Assembly: GCA_019323015.1 (NCBI GenBank)
Contig: JAHWHY010000003.1
Location: 32,741 to 96,740, forward strand
DNA length: 64,000 nt
Direction of reading: 5' to 3'
From: Candidatus Woesearchaeota archaeon
GTDB lineage: Archaea > Nanobdellota > Nanobdellia > Woesearchaeales > ARS49
Numbering within the stretch: position 1 is the stretch's first letter; each line of letters starts with the position of its first letter. Shown in pieces: positions 31,791 to 40,084 of the stretch. The position numbers and the translations under genes were made by a program. The notes under the pieces were generated by a model, which did not search any database, had not been told where the DNA came from, and saw only the letters and a list, made by a program, of their open reading frames with translations.

Positions 31791-34331
31791 TTATTTTTCT
31801 TCTGCGCCAAATGGAACCTCTAAAGCTAATGCTATCTCTCTTTCAAGGTCATCTGTTGCTAAATGCCTGCTTTGGTTGAATTCAATCGCCCCTGCAAATC
31901 CTCTGAGTAGTCCTCTTTTGATGTCTGTTCTTAATCTGATTCCCCACTGTCTTTCCAAAGCTAGGTCAGCGTAATATCCTGATAAGATTAATGCAGCGCG
32001 CGGCGTGTCCAGTATTGCTGAAATTTCCCCGAACCTTTCTGTTACTGTCCTTCCGTGCATGCCTGGCGCTTTTCCTACTCCGCCGTATAATAATACTGCA
32101 AATCCGTAGTCATTTTTGCCGTCTATTACTCCTACTGGTATGTTGTTGAAGCCTTTTCTTTCTAAAAAGGACTGCATTTCATCACTTAGTTCTATTCTTG
32201 AGCCTGTTTTTCGTGAGTCTTTGTCATACATTAATTGTACAATGCTGGACAGGTCTCTTATTACTGCGCTTCCTAGAAGCGCTCCTGCGCCTCCGCCGTA
32301 TTTCACGTCTCCTTGATAGCCTTGTATCCAGCCGTGGCCGAATAGCATTGCCTTGAACAAGTCATTGCCATTTTCATCTGTTATTGTGCCTATGTTAAGT
32401 GCGAGTGCTGCTTGTCCCCTGTATGTTTTTGCTTTTGGTGTCTCTTCTCCTGCTTCCTTGTCTTTTTCAAGGTCTTGCAGGAATGTCAATGCAATTCCAA
32501 AATCATCATTTACATATAGGTCTGCTCTTATTCCTGGCTTGTTTATGATATGAGTGTTTCTTGTCCAGGTTGATCCGTCTCCGCTTAGCATGAATGCGTC
32601 TTCTGTGATATAATCCCAGCTTACGCCTATTGATCCTTTGATTTTATCGCCTAGCAAAAATTCTAGTGGAACTGCAAGCAGTGCTGATATGCTTTGTTTT
32701 CTGTATAGGTCTTGCCTGTCTCTTGTTTCTCCTGTTGCATCATAGCTTGCATTAGGGTCTGTGTGGTTTTCATGGTGTGTCAGGCTGTCTTCTTCTGTTA
32801 GCATCTCTACTGACTGCCAGGCGCCTGCTGCGCGTATTCTCAATGGCAGTACTGAGTTTCTTAGGTAGCTGCTCAGCCATGCTGAGAAAAATTCGCTTGT
32901 TATGAAATTGCGGATGTTTGAGTCTTTTGTTTCTGTTTCAGTAGGTGTATCGCTTACTGGAAGATCGTCCAGAAACACCCATTCCTTGTTTCGCAGGCTC
33001 TCTGCCATTGCTCCTATTTGCAGTAATTCAGGATTTTGAAAATAATCATTTTCAGCACCAAGGATTATCAGTGGGCTTAGCTCAAGAAAGCCTGACAAGT
33101 TTAGGTCTGTTGACTTGTTGTCTGCAGGGTTTCTTCTGCTTAGGTATTCTCTTAGTAATGCAAGTTCAAGCACGCTTCCCAGTGTGCCGTGCAGGCTTTC
33201 CCTGTTTCCTTCTATATCCTCAAATAACATGCCTTGCCTGTATTCCAGTGCTGTTTGGTATCTTTTTCCTAGTGCACCCTCTAGTACATCAGCCAGTGTT
33301 GTTCCTGTGCCTGTTTTTTTGCCTTGTGGGGTTACTGCACCTCCGCCAGTAGATCCATCTTGCTGTCTTCCATGAGGCGGTGTTTCAGGCTTGTCTTTCT
33401 CTCCTCTTCCTTCATCTGCAGGAGGCGGTGGTGTTTCTGGCTTGTCTTTTTCTCCTGATGCAGGTGTTTCTTCAGGCGGTTTTGCCTGCTGCTGTAATTG
33501 TTTGATTTTTTGCTCAACATGCGATATTAAGGGGCTGAATTCTTCAGTTTCAGGGAATATTTCTTCTGCTTGTCTTAATGTATTTATTATCCTGGTGTAC
33601 CAGTTGATTTTTCCTTGGGCTGTTCTTGATTCTTCTAAACCTTTAAATGCAGTTTCTATTGCTGAATCACATTGAAGCATTTGTGAGAATAAGTGTTCTT
33701 CTTCTTGTGCTTGTGCAACTGCTTTTTTTGCCTCAGTGACCAAATGCCTGCAAGATTTTCCTTCAATTAAAGAAGGATATTTTTTTGCTTGTGCTAATCC
33801 TTCTTGTGCCAGCTCTAGCATTCTTTGGGCATACTGCGTCCCTTCAATTTGTGACTCTATCTTTTTAAGTGTTGAATAATATGTTTTTATTGCAGAAATA
33901 AGTGCTCTTGCTTCTTCTTTTCCTTTTTTTTGCCGTGCACTGGTTCGATCGCGCGTGTATGCAAGCGCTGCTAAAGCTTCTTGTTGTTTAGCACCAGCAT
34001 ATGCTGTTCCGATAGCTGCAAATTCTTTCTTCTTTTCTGGATCACTTATTCTTTTGGATAAGTTGGAGAATATGTATCTGAAATCATCTTGTGAGAGTGC
34101 AGGATCTTGGCAAGCCCCAAGCATTAATCGCATTATCTGCTCGTCTGTCTCTTTTCCTCTTGGAAGGTTACTATAACTGTCTGCAACAATCCTGACCAAG
34201 TTTGGGTCTTCTATTTTTTTAGGGGTTTCTTCTGCATTTGCAGGTGTTGCTGTATATGAAAGAAGTCCGAATGTCACTGCTGAAGCAATCCCTGCTGCTT
34301 TGCCTAATACTCTCTTTATATAACTTGGCAC
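31791..34331 (-). CDS. Secreted protein with Pro-rich linker and beta-rich C-terminal part (846 aa)
   Basis: A GTG start is chosen from the GGGGG Shine-Dalgarno seven bases upstream. A signal peptide (about 1-33, ending ATPANA) is followed by a helical, Ala/Gln/Lys-rich domain (about 35-275). A linker follows with a duplicated GEKDKPETPP. The C-terminal 480 residues are rich in alternating apolar strands (such as ALLAVPLEFLLG, GSIGVSWDYITED, GIRADLYVNDDFGIALTFL), a pattern like outer-membrane beta-barrels or beta-propellers. No known archaeal family comes to mind. There is no C-terminal membrane anchor. It lies 3 nt upstream of the large surface protein and is probably part of the same envelope system. 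Confidence 0.78.
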   Translation of the reverse strand: MPSYIKRVLGKAAGIASAVTFGLLSYTATPANAEETPKKIEDPNLVRIVADSYSNLPRGKETDEQIMRLMLGACQDPALSQDDFRYIFSNLSKRISDPEKKKEFAAIGTAYAGAKQQEALAALAYTRDRTSARQKKGKEEARALISAIKTYYSTLKKIESQIEGTQYAQRMLELAQEGLAQAKKYPSLIEGKSCRHLVTEAKKAVAQAQEEEHLFSQMLQCDSAIETAFKGLEESRTAQGKINWYTRIINTLRQAEEIFPETEEFSPLISHVEQKIKQLQQQAKPPEETPASGEKDKPETPPPPADEGRGEKDKPETPPHGRQQDGSTGGGAVTPQGKKTGTGTTLADVLEGALGKRYQTALEYRQGMLFEDIEGNRESLHGTLGSVLELALLREYLSRRNPADNKSTDLNLSGFLELSPLIILGAENDYFQNPELLQIGAMAESLRNKEWVFLDDLPVSDTPTETETKDSNIRNFITSEFFSAWLSSYLRNSVLPLRIRAAGAWQSVEMLTEEDSLTHHENHTDPNASYDATGETRDRQDLYRKQSISALLAVPLEFLLGDKIKGSIGVSWDYITEDAFMLSGDGSTWTRNTHIINKPGIRADLYVNDDFGIALTFLQDLEKDKEAGEETPKAKTYRGQAALALNIGTITDENGNDLFKAMLFGHGWIQGYQGDVKYGGGAGALLGSAVIRDLSSIVQLMYDKDSRKTGSRIELSDEMQSFLERKGFNNIPVGVIDGKNDYGFAVLLYGGVGKAPGMHGRTVTERFGEISAILDTPRAALILSGYYADLALERQWGIRLRTDIKRGLLRGFAGAIEFNQSRHLATDDLEREIALALEVPFGAEEK

Positions 34332-34464
34332 TATTAATCCCCCTTGATTATTCCATAAGAAGTGAATGATATATAAAGCTTTCGTTAAGTTAGTATTTGA
34401 AAGTAGTGAAAGACACTTCCATTGGTTTTTCGTCTATAGACGGTGATTAAAAAAGAAAAAGAGA
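34332..34464. promoter_or_regulatory. Promoter for the secreted-protein operon and a palindrome
   Basis: On the minus strand CGAAAGCTTTATAT (about 34372-34385) is a BRE/TATA box for the gene starting at 34331. CGTCTATAGACG (34431-34442) is a perfect 12-bp palindrome, near the end of the convergent-looking 34465 gene. No gene is present here. Confidence 0.55.
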
Positions 34465-34779
34465 TTATTCATCCTCTCCCCATGTTTCAGACTGATCTGC
34501 TTCGCCGATGTCTTCTTCTTCCATCTCGTCTTCATCAATATAGCGCCTGAACTCTTCCATGTATCTTTCTTCATCAGAGGCCTCTTTTGTTTTTTTGTCT
34601 TCTTCCTCATCATCAATTGGAAGTTCCAGCAAGGCTAGCTCTGCCTTTTGCACCACTTTATATCCTTTTTTTGTCTCGCGTGTTTTTCTTGGGCCTGTCT
34701 TTTTCTTTGTCTTCTTTTTTTTGGTTCTCTTCTTGGCTTTGGACTTTGTTTTTTTCTTGGCTTTTTTCTTTTTAGCCAT
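34465..34779 (-). CDS. Lys-rich/acidic bipartite small protein (104 aa)
   Basis: Residues 1-38 are almost pure Lys/Arg/Thr (AKKKKAKKKTKSKAKK), like histone H1 tails. Residues about 50-104 are strongly acidic (IDDEEEDKK, DEDEMEEED) with DQSETWGEDE at the end. The pattern suggests an intrinsically disordered nucleic-acid-binding or chaperone-like protein. A short helix (YKVVQKAELALLELP) links the two halves. The gene lies 42 nt after eL15 on the same strand, so it probably belongs to the ribosomal-protein unit. No family is assigned. Confidence 0.7.
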   Translation of the reverse strand: MAKKKKAKKKTKSKAKKRTKKKKTKKKTGPRKTRETKKGYKVVQKAELALLELPIDDEEEDKKTKEASDEERYMEEFRRYIDEDEMEEEDIGEADQSETWGEDE

Positions 34780-34821
34780 CAGTACACCACCTCAAAATTG
34801 GCAAGACTGCTAAGAAAAATC

Positions 34822-35397
34822 TTACTGCAGTCTTTTCCTGGCTCTTCTGCTTGGCCTGGCTTTTTCAGCACCTTTTCCTTTGTGCCTTAGGCCGCGAATT
34901 TTCTTACCTGCGCTTGTCAAGCCTCTATGAACCCTGCGTGTATGCTGTTTTTTAGAAATCCATCCAAGGTTTTTGTCCTTTGCTATTGCAGGATGTTTTT
35001 TGTCTACTAGTATTATTTCATACCAAAAGTGCTTGCCGTCTTTTGCAACTTGATATGAATTAAGAACTTCACAATTCGGATACTTCTTGCTTGCCCTCTC
35101 TTCTGCTATTAATTTGTAATTTTTTCTTAGGTTAAGCCTCTGGCTTGCGTGTTTTGATCTTCTTCCGCCGTATCTTTTTGGTTTTGTGTGGCCGCCCCGT
35201 AATACTCTCTGTCTTACAACTATTATTCCTTGTTTTGCTTTGTATCCAAGTGCTCTTGCCTTGTCAAGCCTTGTAGGTTTAGCTATCTTAACTGTTACAG
35301 GCTCTCTCCTGAACTGCATAAGCCTTTTCTGCCATTTATCCCCAAGGCCCTGTTTTGGTTTTTTCCAGAGCTCTCTAATCTTTTGATATACACCCAT
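34822..35397 (-). CDS. rpl15e: 50S ribosomal protein eL15 (L15e)
   Basis: The 191-residue protein is a basic component of the large subunit, restricted to archaea and eukaryotes. Seen: GVYQKIRELWKKP, PTRLDKARALGYKAKQG, VRQRVLRGGHTKPKRYGGRRSKH, RLNLRKNYKLIAEERA and HRGLTSAGKKIRGLRHKGKGAE. Length is as expected for archaea. The ATG start is supported by a TATA box (near 35423-35430, minus strand) about 30 nt upstream, which makes the transcript leaderless or nearly so. It confirms an archaeal genome. Confidence 0.98.
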   Translation of the reverse strand: MGVYQKIRELWKKPKQGLGDKWQKRLMQFRREPVTVKIAKPTRLDKARALGYKAKQGIIVVRQRVLRGGHTKPKRYGGRRSKHASQRLNLRKNYKLIAEERASKKYPNCEVLNSYQVAKDGKHFWYEIILVDKKHPAIAKDKNLGWISKKQHTRRVHRGLTSAGKKIRGLRHKGKGAEKARPSRRARKRLQ

Positions 35398-35598
35398 GTT
35401 AAGCTCTGGAAACAGCGAGGGGTTTATAAATGTTATGCTTGGTTAGCTTTTGCGTCTTTAGATTAGGGTAATGCGCAAAAGTTAACCTGACTAAACTTTT
35501 GCCTATTTGTATATATTTATAATGCAAAAGTTTAGGCTAGTCATCGCTATTCTCAAGTGTCGATAACTTTATATACTTCCTCCCACTTTAGGCTTTTT
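35398..35598. promoter_or_regulatory. Intergenic control region with four alternating GCAAAAGTT repeats
   Basis: GGTTAGCTTTTGCG (35441-35454, -), CGCAAAAGTTAACC (35474-35487, +), TAAACTTTTGC (35492-35502, -) and GCAAAAGTTTA (35524-35534, +) alternate in orientation. Neighbouring copies can pair in mutually exclusive hairpins (14, 9 and 11 bp). An internal TATA-like TATATATTTATAA (about 35511-35523) lies in the loop of the last pair. CTTTATATA (35568-35576) drives the plus-strand gene at 35599. No ORF is seen in the region. Confidence 0.6.
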
Positions 35599-36186
35599 AT
35601 GAAAGCTGTACTAATAACTGCAATAATTGTGGTAGTTATTTTGGCTGTTGGAGTGCCTGTGATTTATTATGCAGTTGGTTCTGGAGACCCTGCAATCACA
35701 GCAAAGACAATACCCACTGGTCAGGTTGTGGGCACAGTTAATCATGTAGAGAAAACAGATACAAAGATTGTAGAAATACCGCAAGCAGATGATGAAGAGG
35801 ATGATATCTCTGCAAAAGACATGCTTGCTCAAATGCAGAGCGATGATACTTCTGCAGCAGAAGGGATTTCCAGCGATAAAATTGGCTACAGTATACCGTA
35901 TCTGGCAGAACAACAGAAGATACAGGCTCAACAAACATGCCAGCCGCTTGTTGATGCAGCGCAAAAAAAGCTTGACGATGCCGAAGCAGAAGTCGCAGCT
36001 AAGAAGAAAGCTTACGATGATGCTAGAGACGATCTTGATGATGCAATCGATGCAGAAGATGAAGATGAAATCGATGATGCAAGAGAAGAAGTAGCTAAGG
36101 CAAAAGAAGCTTATGAAGATGCGCTTAGTGAAAAGTTTGCTGCTAATGACGAGCTAGTTACCGCAAGGATAAACTGCGTATACTAA
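35599..36186 (+). CDS. Membrane-anchored coiled-coil protein (195 aa)
   Basis: The ATG at 35599 is preferred over an in-frame upstream GTG/ATG at 35557 because a TATA box lies about 26 nt before it, which makes it leaderless. An N-terminal membrane helix (about 1-23: VLITAIIVVVILAVGVPVIYY) is followed by an acidic linker. Then an Ala/Asp/Glu-rich coiled coil (about 115-190, AQKKLDDAEAEVAAKKKAYD) includes a Cys (TCQPL) and ends NCVY. Most of the protein is outside the membrane, probably extracytoplasmic. No family is recognised. Confidence 0.75.
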   Translation: MKAVLITAIIVVVILAVGVPVIYYAVGSGDPAITAKTIPTGQVVGTVNHVEKTDTKIVEIPQADDEEDDISAKDMLAQMQSDDTSAAEGISSDKIGYSIPYLAEQQKIQAQQTCQPLVDAAQKKLDDAEAEVAAKKKAYDDARDDLDDAIDAEDEDEIDDAREEVAKAKEAYEDALSEKFAANDELVTARINCVY

Positions 36187-36199
36187 AGAAAATTTATCT

Positions 36200-36262
36200 T
36201 TCACAGAATCTTTAGTTCTGTGAATTTAGAAATCTTTTCAGATTTCTTCTTTTTCTTTTATT
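36200..36262 (+). terminator. Tandem-hairpin, T-rich terminator
   Basis: TTCACAGAA (36200-36208) pairs with TTCTGTGAA (36216-36224), and AGAAATCT (36228-36235) pairs with AGATTTCT (36240-36247) across TTTC. The run TCTTTTTCTTTT follows. Archaeal RNA polymerase stops at U-rich tracts, so this is a likely terminator for the 35599 gene. Confidence 0.65.
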
Positions 36263-36316
36263 ATATCGTAACTTATTTATACTAAATAGTGTACTTTCTT
36301 CTTAAAGAGGTGAATC

Positions 36317-37234
36317 ATGCCAAAGCAAGCCCTGATAAGATTTGCTGAGATAGCTAAAGGTTTTGATGATTATGAAAGGCTTAAGCTTATTCTTTTTGCT
36401 GCTGGCATTAAGCCTGCAACTTATGTCATCCTGAAGATTGACCCAAAGAATCTTTCTGAAAAATTTCGTTTTGAGAAAAGGCTCAAGGACCTGGGTGTTG
36501 TTTTTGTTGAAAGCAGGATGCGTTCTTATGAAGTCATTGACAGGATTGTGAAGAACAAGATTCACTGGAAAATTCAGGGCGTCTGGATTGGTTATGATTT
36601 GTTTAAGAGCAAAAAAGAACTGAAGATGTTTAAGAGTTATGTTACTGCAATAAGAAAGCAGAAGCATAATAAAGCAGACAAGTTGGGTGGAAAATTGTAT
36701 GATTACCCGCAGTGCTGTATCAAGGAATACACCAAAGAACAGGACCTTGATTATTTGAAGAAAAAGTTTACTTACAATAAATATTATAAGCGGTTGCATG
36801 ATTCTGTGAGAAAATATCCTTTTGTTATGCACACTCCCTGCAATTCTTCTTGTAAAAAGACTGCTAAGCTAAATATTAAATACAAGAATGCTGTGAAAAA
36901 GTTTGCCCCGCATTTTTATAAGAAGTTTTCTTCTAAGAAAGTTTATAAGACAGACTTGATTGTTGATACTCCTTCAGATATTTTTGTCAATGGAAAATCC
37001 ATCTGGCCTGCGAAAAGTATTTTAGAGTATTCTGTGATTGCAAAGAAAAAATATGAAGGCCACAATTACATCTATACTCATCTTTCCAAGAAGTTTTATG
37101 ATCTTGGCACTGTGGTTGATGCTAAGGTTACAATGCAGTATCGTTATGCTGACATTAAAGTTAGCAAAGTAAAGAAAGAGTTAAAGAATCTGACTCACAT
37201 AAGAAAGTTTTTTGTGGTTGGAAGGAAGTTTTAA
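36317..37234 (+). CDS. DUF483 family protein
   Basis: The 305-residue protein matches DUF483 of archaea. The central part has YDYPQCCIKEYTKE and HTPCNSSCKKT, conserved Cys-containing motifs probably binding metal or forming disulfides. The N-terminal 100 residues are mixed alpha/beta (RFAEIAKGFDDYERLKLILF). The function is unknown. The Shine-Dalgarno GAGGTG precedes the ATG. The stop codon is 1 nt before the DNA-ligase start, so the two are probably co-expressed, although a functional link is only an inference. Confidence 0.85.
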   Translation: MPKQALIRFAEIAKGFDDYERLKLILFAAGIKPATYVILKIDPKNLSEKFRFEKRLKDLGVVFVESRMRSYEVIDRIVKNKIHWKIQGVWIGYDLFKSKKELKMFKSYVTAIRKQKHNKADKLGGKLYDYPQCCIKEYTKEQDLDYLKKKFTYNKYYKRLHDSVRKYPFVMHTPCNSSCKKTAKLNIKYKNAVKKFAPHFYKKFSSKKVYKTDLIVDTPSDIFVNGKSIWPAKSILEYSVIAKKKYEGHNYIYTHLSKKFYDLGTVVDAKVTMQYRYADIKVSKVKKELKNLTHIRKFFVVGRKF

Positions 37235-37235
37235 A

Positions 37236-38930
37236 ATGCAATTTTCAAAACTGGCTGATGTTTTTGCAAAACTTGAGAAAATCAGTTCTGGAAACAAGAT
37301 GCGCGAGATTCTTTCTGGTTTTTTCAAGACAGTTCCTAAGTCAGAGATTTGCATGGCGGCTTACATGACAACTGGCCGCATTGCTTCTGAGTATGAAGAT
37401 GTTGTGATTGGCATGGCTGATAAGATGGTCCTTAAGTCTATTGCTCTTGCTTCTGGTTCAGAAGATGTTAACAAAGTGTTCAAGCAAAAAGGTGATGTTG
37501 GTCTTGCTGCTGCAGAACTTTGTGGAAGGAAGAGGAAATCTCTTTCTGTCAAGGAAGTTTATGATAACCTCCATAAGATTGCAGAAGTTTCTGGTGCAGG
37601 AAGTCAGGAAAGGAAAATAAGAATTTTAGCAGAACTATTCAAAAGTGCATCTGCTCTTGAAGCAAAATATATTGCAAGATTAGTTCTTGGAACTTTAAGA
37701 TTGGGTGCTAGTGACCAGACACTTCTTGATTCTTTGTCAATTGCGTTTACTGGAACCAAGAAAAACAAGCCAAAAGTAGAGCATGCTTATCACATCTGTC
37801 CTGATGTCTGCTTGATTGCAGAGACAGTTGCTGCAAAAGGTCTGAAAGGCCTTGATAAGATTAATGTCAAAGTTGGTGTGCCGATACAGATGATGCTTGC
37901 TCAACGTGTTAAGAGTATTCAGGAGATTCTTGATAAGATTAAAGGCGACATGGCTGTTGAGGAGAAGTATGATGGAGAAAGGATGCAGGTTCACATCAAA
38001 GGAAAAAAGATAAAGATTTACAGCAGAAGAATGGATGATATTACTTCTCAATTTCCAGATGTTGTTGCTGAGATTAAAAAGTGTGTGAAATGCAAGAGCT
38101 GCATAATCGAAGGAGAGTGCTGTGCAGTTGACAAAAATGGAAAACTATTGCCTTTCCAAACCTTGATGCAAAGAAGAAGAAAATATGATATTGAGAAATA
38201 TATCAAGAAAATTCCTGTTTGTTTATTCTTATTTGATTTGCTGTATTTAGATGGCAAGTCTTACGTGCAGAAAGATTATCCTGAAAGGCACAAGGCACTG
38301 AGAAAAGCTATTAAGAAAAAAACAAAAGGCCTGAAGTTGGCTAACAGGATTGTGACAAATGATTTGAAAGAGATTCAGAAGTTCTTTGACAAGATGGTGA
38401 AGCATGGTGCAGAAGGAATAATGGTTAAGTCCTGTGGAAAAGGCTCTGTCTATAAAGCAGGTACCAGAGGCTGGTTATGGATCAAATGGAAGAAGGAGTA
38501 TATGAAAGGTATGGCAGATACTTTTGACTTGGTTGTTGTTGGTGCTTTCAAAGGCAGGGGCAGGAGAGCAGGCTCTTATGGCTCTTTATTATGTGCTGTT
38601 TATAATAAAACGAAAAACAGCTATGATACTTTCACAAAGCTTGGTTCTGGTTTTACAGATGAGCAGCTGGATAATCTGCCTAAGAAATTCAAGAGATACG
38701 AACTTAAGAAAAAGCATCCTTTAGTGCATGCCAAGAAAGCGATGAAACCAGACATCTGGTTTACTCCTGCTGTAGTGGTCGAAGTTTTGGGTGCAGAAAT
38801 AACCAAGAGCCCAATTCACACTGCAGATGGGTTGGCGTTAAGATTCCCTAGATTTCTAAGATACAGGCCAGAGAAGAATCCTGAACAGGCGACAACTGTT
38901 AAGGAAATCAGGCAGATGTATAAGAAATAG
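37236..38930 (+). CDS. lig: ATP-dependent DNA ligase (archaeal LigI type)
   Basis: The 564-residue enzyme seals nicks during replication and repair. Order: N-terminal DNA-binding domain (about 1-210), adenylation domain with motif I EEKYDGERMQVH (Lys244 accepts AMP), IIEGECCAVD, FLFDLLYLDG, EGIMVKSCG and WIKWKKEY, then the OB domain with LGSGFTDEQL and PDIWFTPAVVVEVLGAEITKSP. The start ATG at 37236 follows the DUF483 stop by 1 nt; an in-frame upstream codon overlaps that gene. The last 42 bp are duplicated downstream (39063-39104). Confidence 0.97.
   Translation: MQFSKLADVFAKLEKISSGNKMREILSGFFKTVPKSEICMAAYMTTGRIASEYEDVVIGMADKMVLKSIALASGSEDVNKVFKQKGDVGLAAAELCGRKRKSLSVKEVYDNLHKIAEVSGAGSQERKIRILAELFKSASALEAKYIARLVLGTLRLGASDQTLLDSLSIAFTGTKKNKPKVEHAYHICPDVCLIAETVAAKGLKGLDKINVKVGVPIQMMLAQRVKSIQEILDKIKGDMAVEEKYDGERMQVHIKGKKIKIYSRRMDDITSQFPDVVAEIKKCVKCKSCIIEGECCAVDKNGKLLPFQTLMQRRRKYDIEKYIKKIPVCLFLFDLLYLDGKSYVQKDYPERHKALRKAIKKKTKGLKLANRIVTNDLKEIQKFFDKMVKHGAEGIMVKSCGKGSVYKAGTRGWLWIKWKKEYMKGMADTFDLVVVGAFKGRGRRAGSYGSLLCAVYNKTKNSYDTFTKLGSGFTDEQLDNLPKKFKRYELKKKHPLVHAKKAMKPDIWFTPAVVVEVLGAEITKSPIHTADGLALRFPRFLRYRPEKNPEQATTVKEIRQMYKK
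38879..38920 (+). repeat. 42-bp direct repeat, copy 1 (3' end of DNA ligase gene)
   Basis: The repeat starts TCCTGAACAGGCGACAACTG and recurs exactly at 39063-39104, 184 bp downstream. It encodes PEQATTVKEIRQMY at the ligase C-terminus. Confidence 0.85.
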
Positions 38931-39051
38931 TTCTGCGCGGCATTGTGAGGACGAGAGAAGAGTTGAGTCCATATTTGCGTGAGCAAATATCTCATAGATT
39001 GCTTCTCGAGAACGAACAAAGAGCGCTTTAATCAAATTTTTTAAAAATTTG
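38931..39051. other. Intervening DNA between duplicated ligase ends
   Basis: About 120 bp without an ORF lie between the ligase stop and the remnant. The segment contains ATATTTGC-GTGA-GCAAATAT (38971-38990), an 8-bp perfect stem with a GTGA tetraloop. CAAATTTTT/AAAAATTTG (39034-39052) is a second stem. There is no tRNA-like fold and no known element. Confidence 0.5.
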
Positions 39052-39117
39052 CCTGAGAAAAGTCCTGAACAGGCGACAACTGTTAAGGAAATCAGGCAGA
39101 TGTACAGTAAGAAGTAA
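39052..39117 (+). pseudogene. 3' remnant of a second ligase gene end
   Basis: The reading frame PEKSPEQATTVKEIRQMYSKK then TAA matches the ligase ending (PEKNPEQATTVKEIRQMYKK). The rest of the gene is missing. It includes the second copy of the 42-bp direct repeat (39063-39104). Confidence 0.8.
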
Positions 39118-39148
39118 CTTTAAATATTCTCCCTATTTTCGAAGTTCT

Positions 39149-39775
39149 ATGTTATCTGAATCAGAAGAGATGGACTTGCACACAGGTTTTATTATGCAGC
39201 GAACTATTAATGAGTTCTATGATGGCAATCCTGTTGAGTATGTTCATCGGCTGTGGGAGTGGATTGGAACTGTTCGCGAGGTTTGGGAGCCTCTGGAAGA
39301 ATTTGGTTGGAAAGATGAGTATAGGGGCGTGTATTCTCTTGTAAGGAATTCAGAGAATCCTAAAGGCATGTCTTATGCCAAGTCTAAAGAAACATTTCCA
39401 AACAGTCTAGTTCTAGTCACTCAGTTTTACTTGTATAAGCAGGTTAGTCATGACTTGTCTCCTGTAAAAGAGCCGGAGATTATTCCTTGGCTGGACATGA
39501 CTAATTCCAGGCGGTTTTGGAGGATTGTGAGGAAAGAAGAAGCTGTTGATGAGCCTTTAGAAGCAAAGCTAGAACGTTTTGCTGAGAAAAAGCCTCCTAA
39601 AGACCGGCAACTTCCAGAAAGTATTAATCCTAAATCACTCAGGCAGATAACAACCAGCATCGCATACCAGTATCTGTTTGACACGACTTTAAGAAAACTC
39701 TATATAGAGTATGAGATGAAAGGCTTAACAGAAAAATTAGAGTTCTTGATGGAGAAGTATGGTGTGAACGAGTGA
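39149..39775 (+). CDS. Hypothetical protein (208 aa)
   Basis: A cytosolic, mostly helical protein with Trp-rich segments (YVHRLWEWIGTVREVWEPLEEFGW, SRRFWRIVRKEE). The central part has a Pro-rich KKPPKDRQLPESINPK segment. No catalytic motif, signal or Cys pair is visible. A promoter-like TTTAAATATT at about 39119-39128 lies about 26 nt upstream, so the mRNA would be leaderless. I do not recognise the family. It lies right after the duplicated ligase end. Confidence 0.65.
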   Translation: MLSESEEMDLHTGFIMQRTINEFYDGNPVEYVHRLWEWIGTVREVWEPLEEFGWKDEYRGVYSLVRNSENPKGMSYAKSKETFPNSLVLVTQFYLYKQVSHDLSPVKEPEIIPWLDMTNSRRFWRIVRKEEAVDEPLEAKLERFAEKKPPKDRQLPESINPKSLRQITTSIAYQYLFDTTLRKLYIEYEMKGLTEKLEFLMEKYGVNE

Positions 39776-40039
39776 TTATTTCTCAATCAAAATAAAACAA
39801 ATATCAGTCAATGCTTTGATCTTATGATATGTTTTGGCTGGAAACTCTATCTTTGCAGGCGCTTCTGTAATCCAGGTCTTGTCTTTCAGAGTTATCTCTG
39901 CAGAACCATGCACTAAATAGATTAATTCTTCGACATTTTCTTCATTATCGCCGGAAATAGTGTCTTTATAACGATAAACTATCTTGAAATTTTCTGTTTG
40001 ATATACTTTGCCTTTTTCATTTTCTTTGATGAGTTTCAT
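39776..40039 (-). CDS. Cupin-domain protein (87 aa)
   Basis: A small single-domain cupin. Seen: KVYQTENFKIVYRYKD, ELIYLVHGSAEITLKDKTW and FPAKTYHKIKALTDICFILIEK. The G-x(5)-H-x-H metal motif is only partly kept (VHGSAEI, YHKI), so it may not bind metal strongly. The ligand or substrate is unknown. It converges on the 39149 gene with no gap. Confidence 0.75.
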   Translation of the reverse strand: MKLIKENEKGKVYQTENFKIVYRYKDTISGDNEENVEELIYLVHGSAEITLKDKTWITEAPAKIEFPAKTYHKIKALTDICFILIEK

Positions 40040-40084
40040 TTATTTGTTATAGAACTAATGTATTTTTAAAACTGTCGGCAAAAT

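Noticed and set aside
38931..39051. Possible tRNA or small RNA between ligase ends
   Set aside because: Two hairpins exist but no cloverleaf, no T-loop GTTCRAN sequence and no CCA-end; left as structured DNA.
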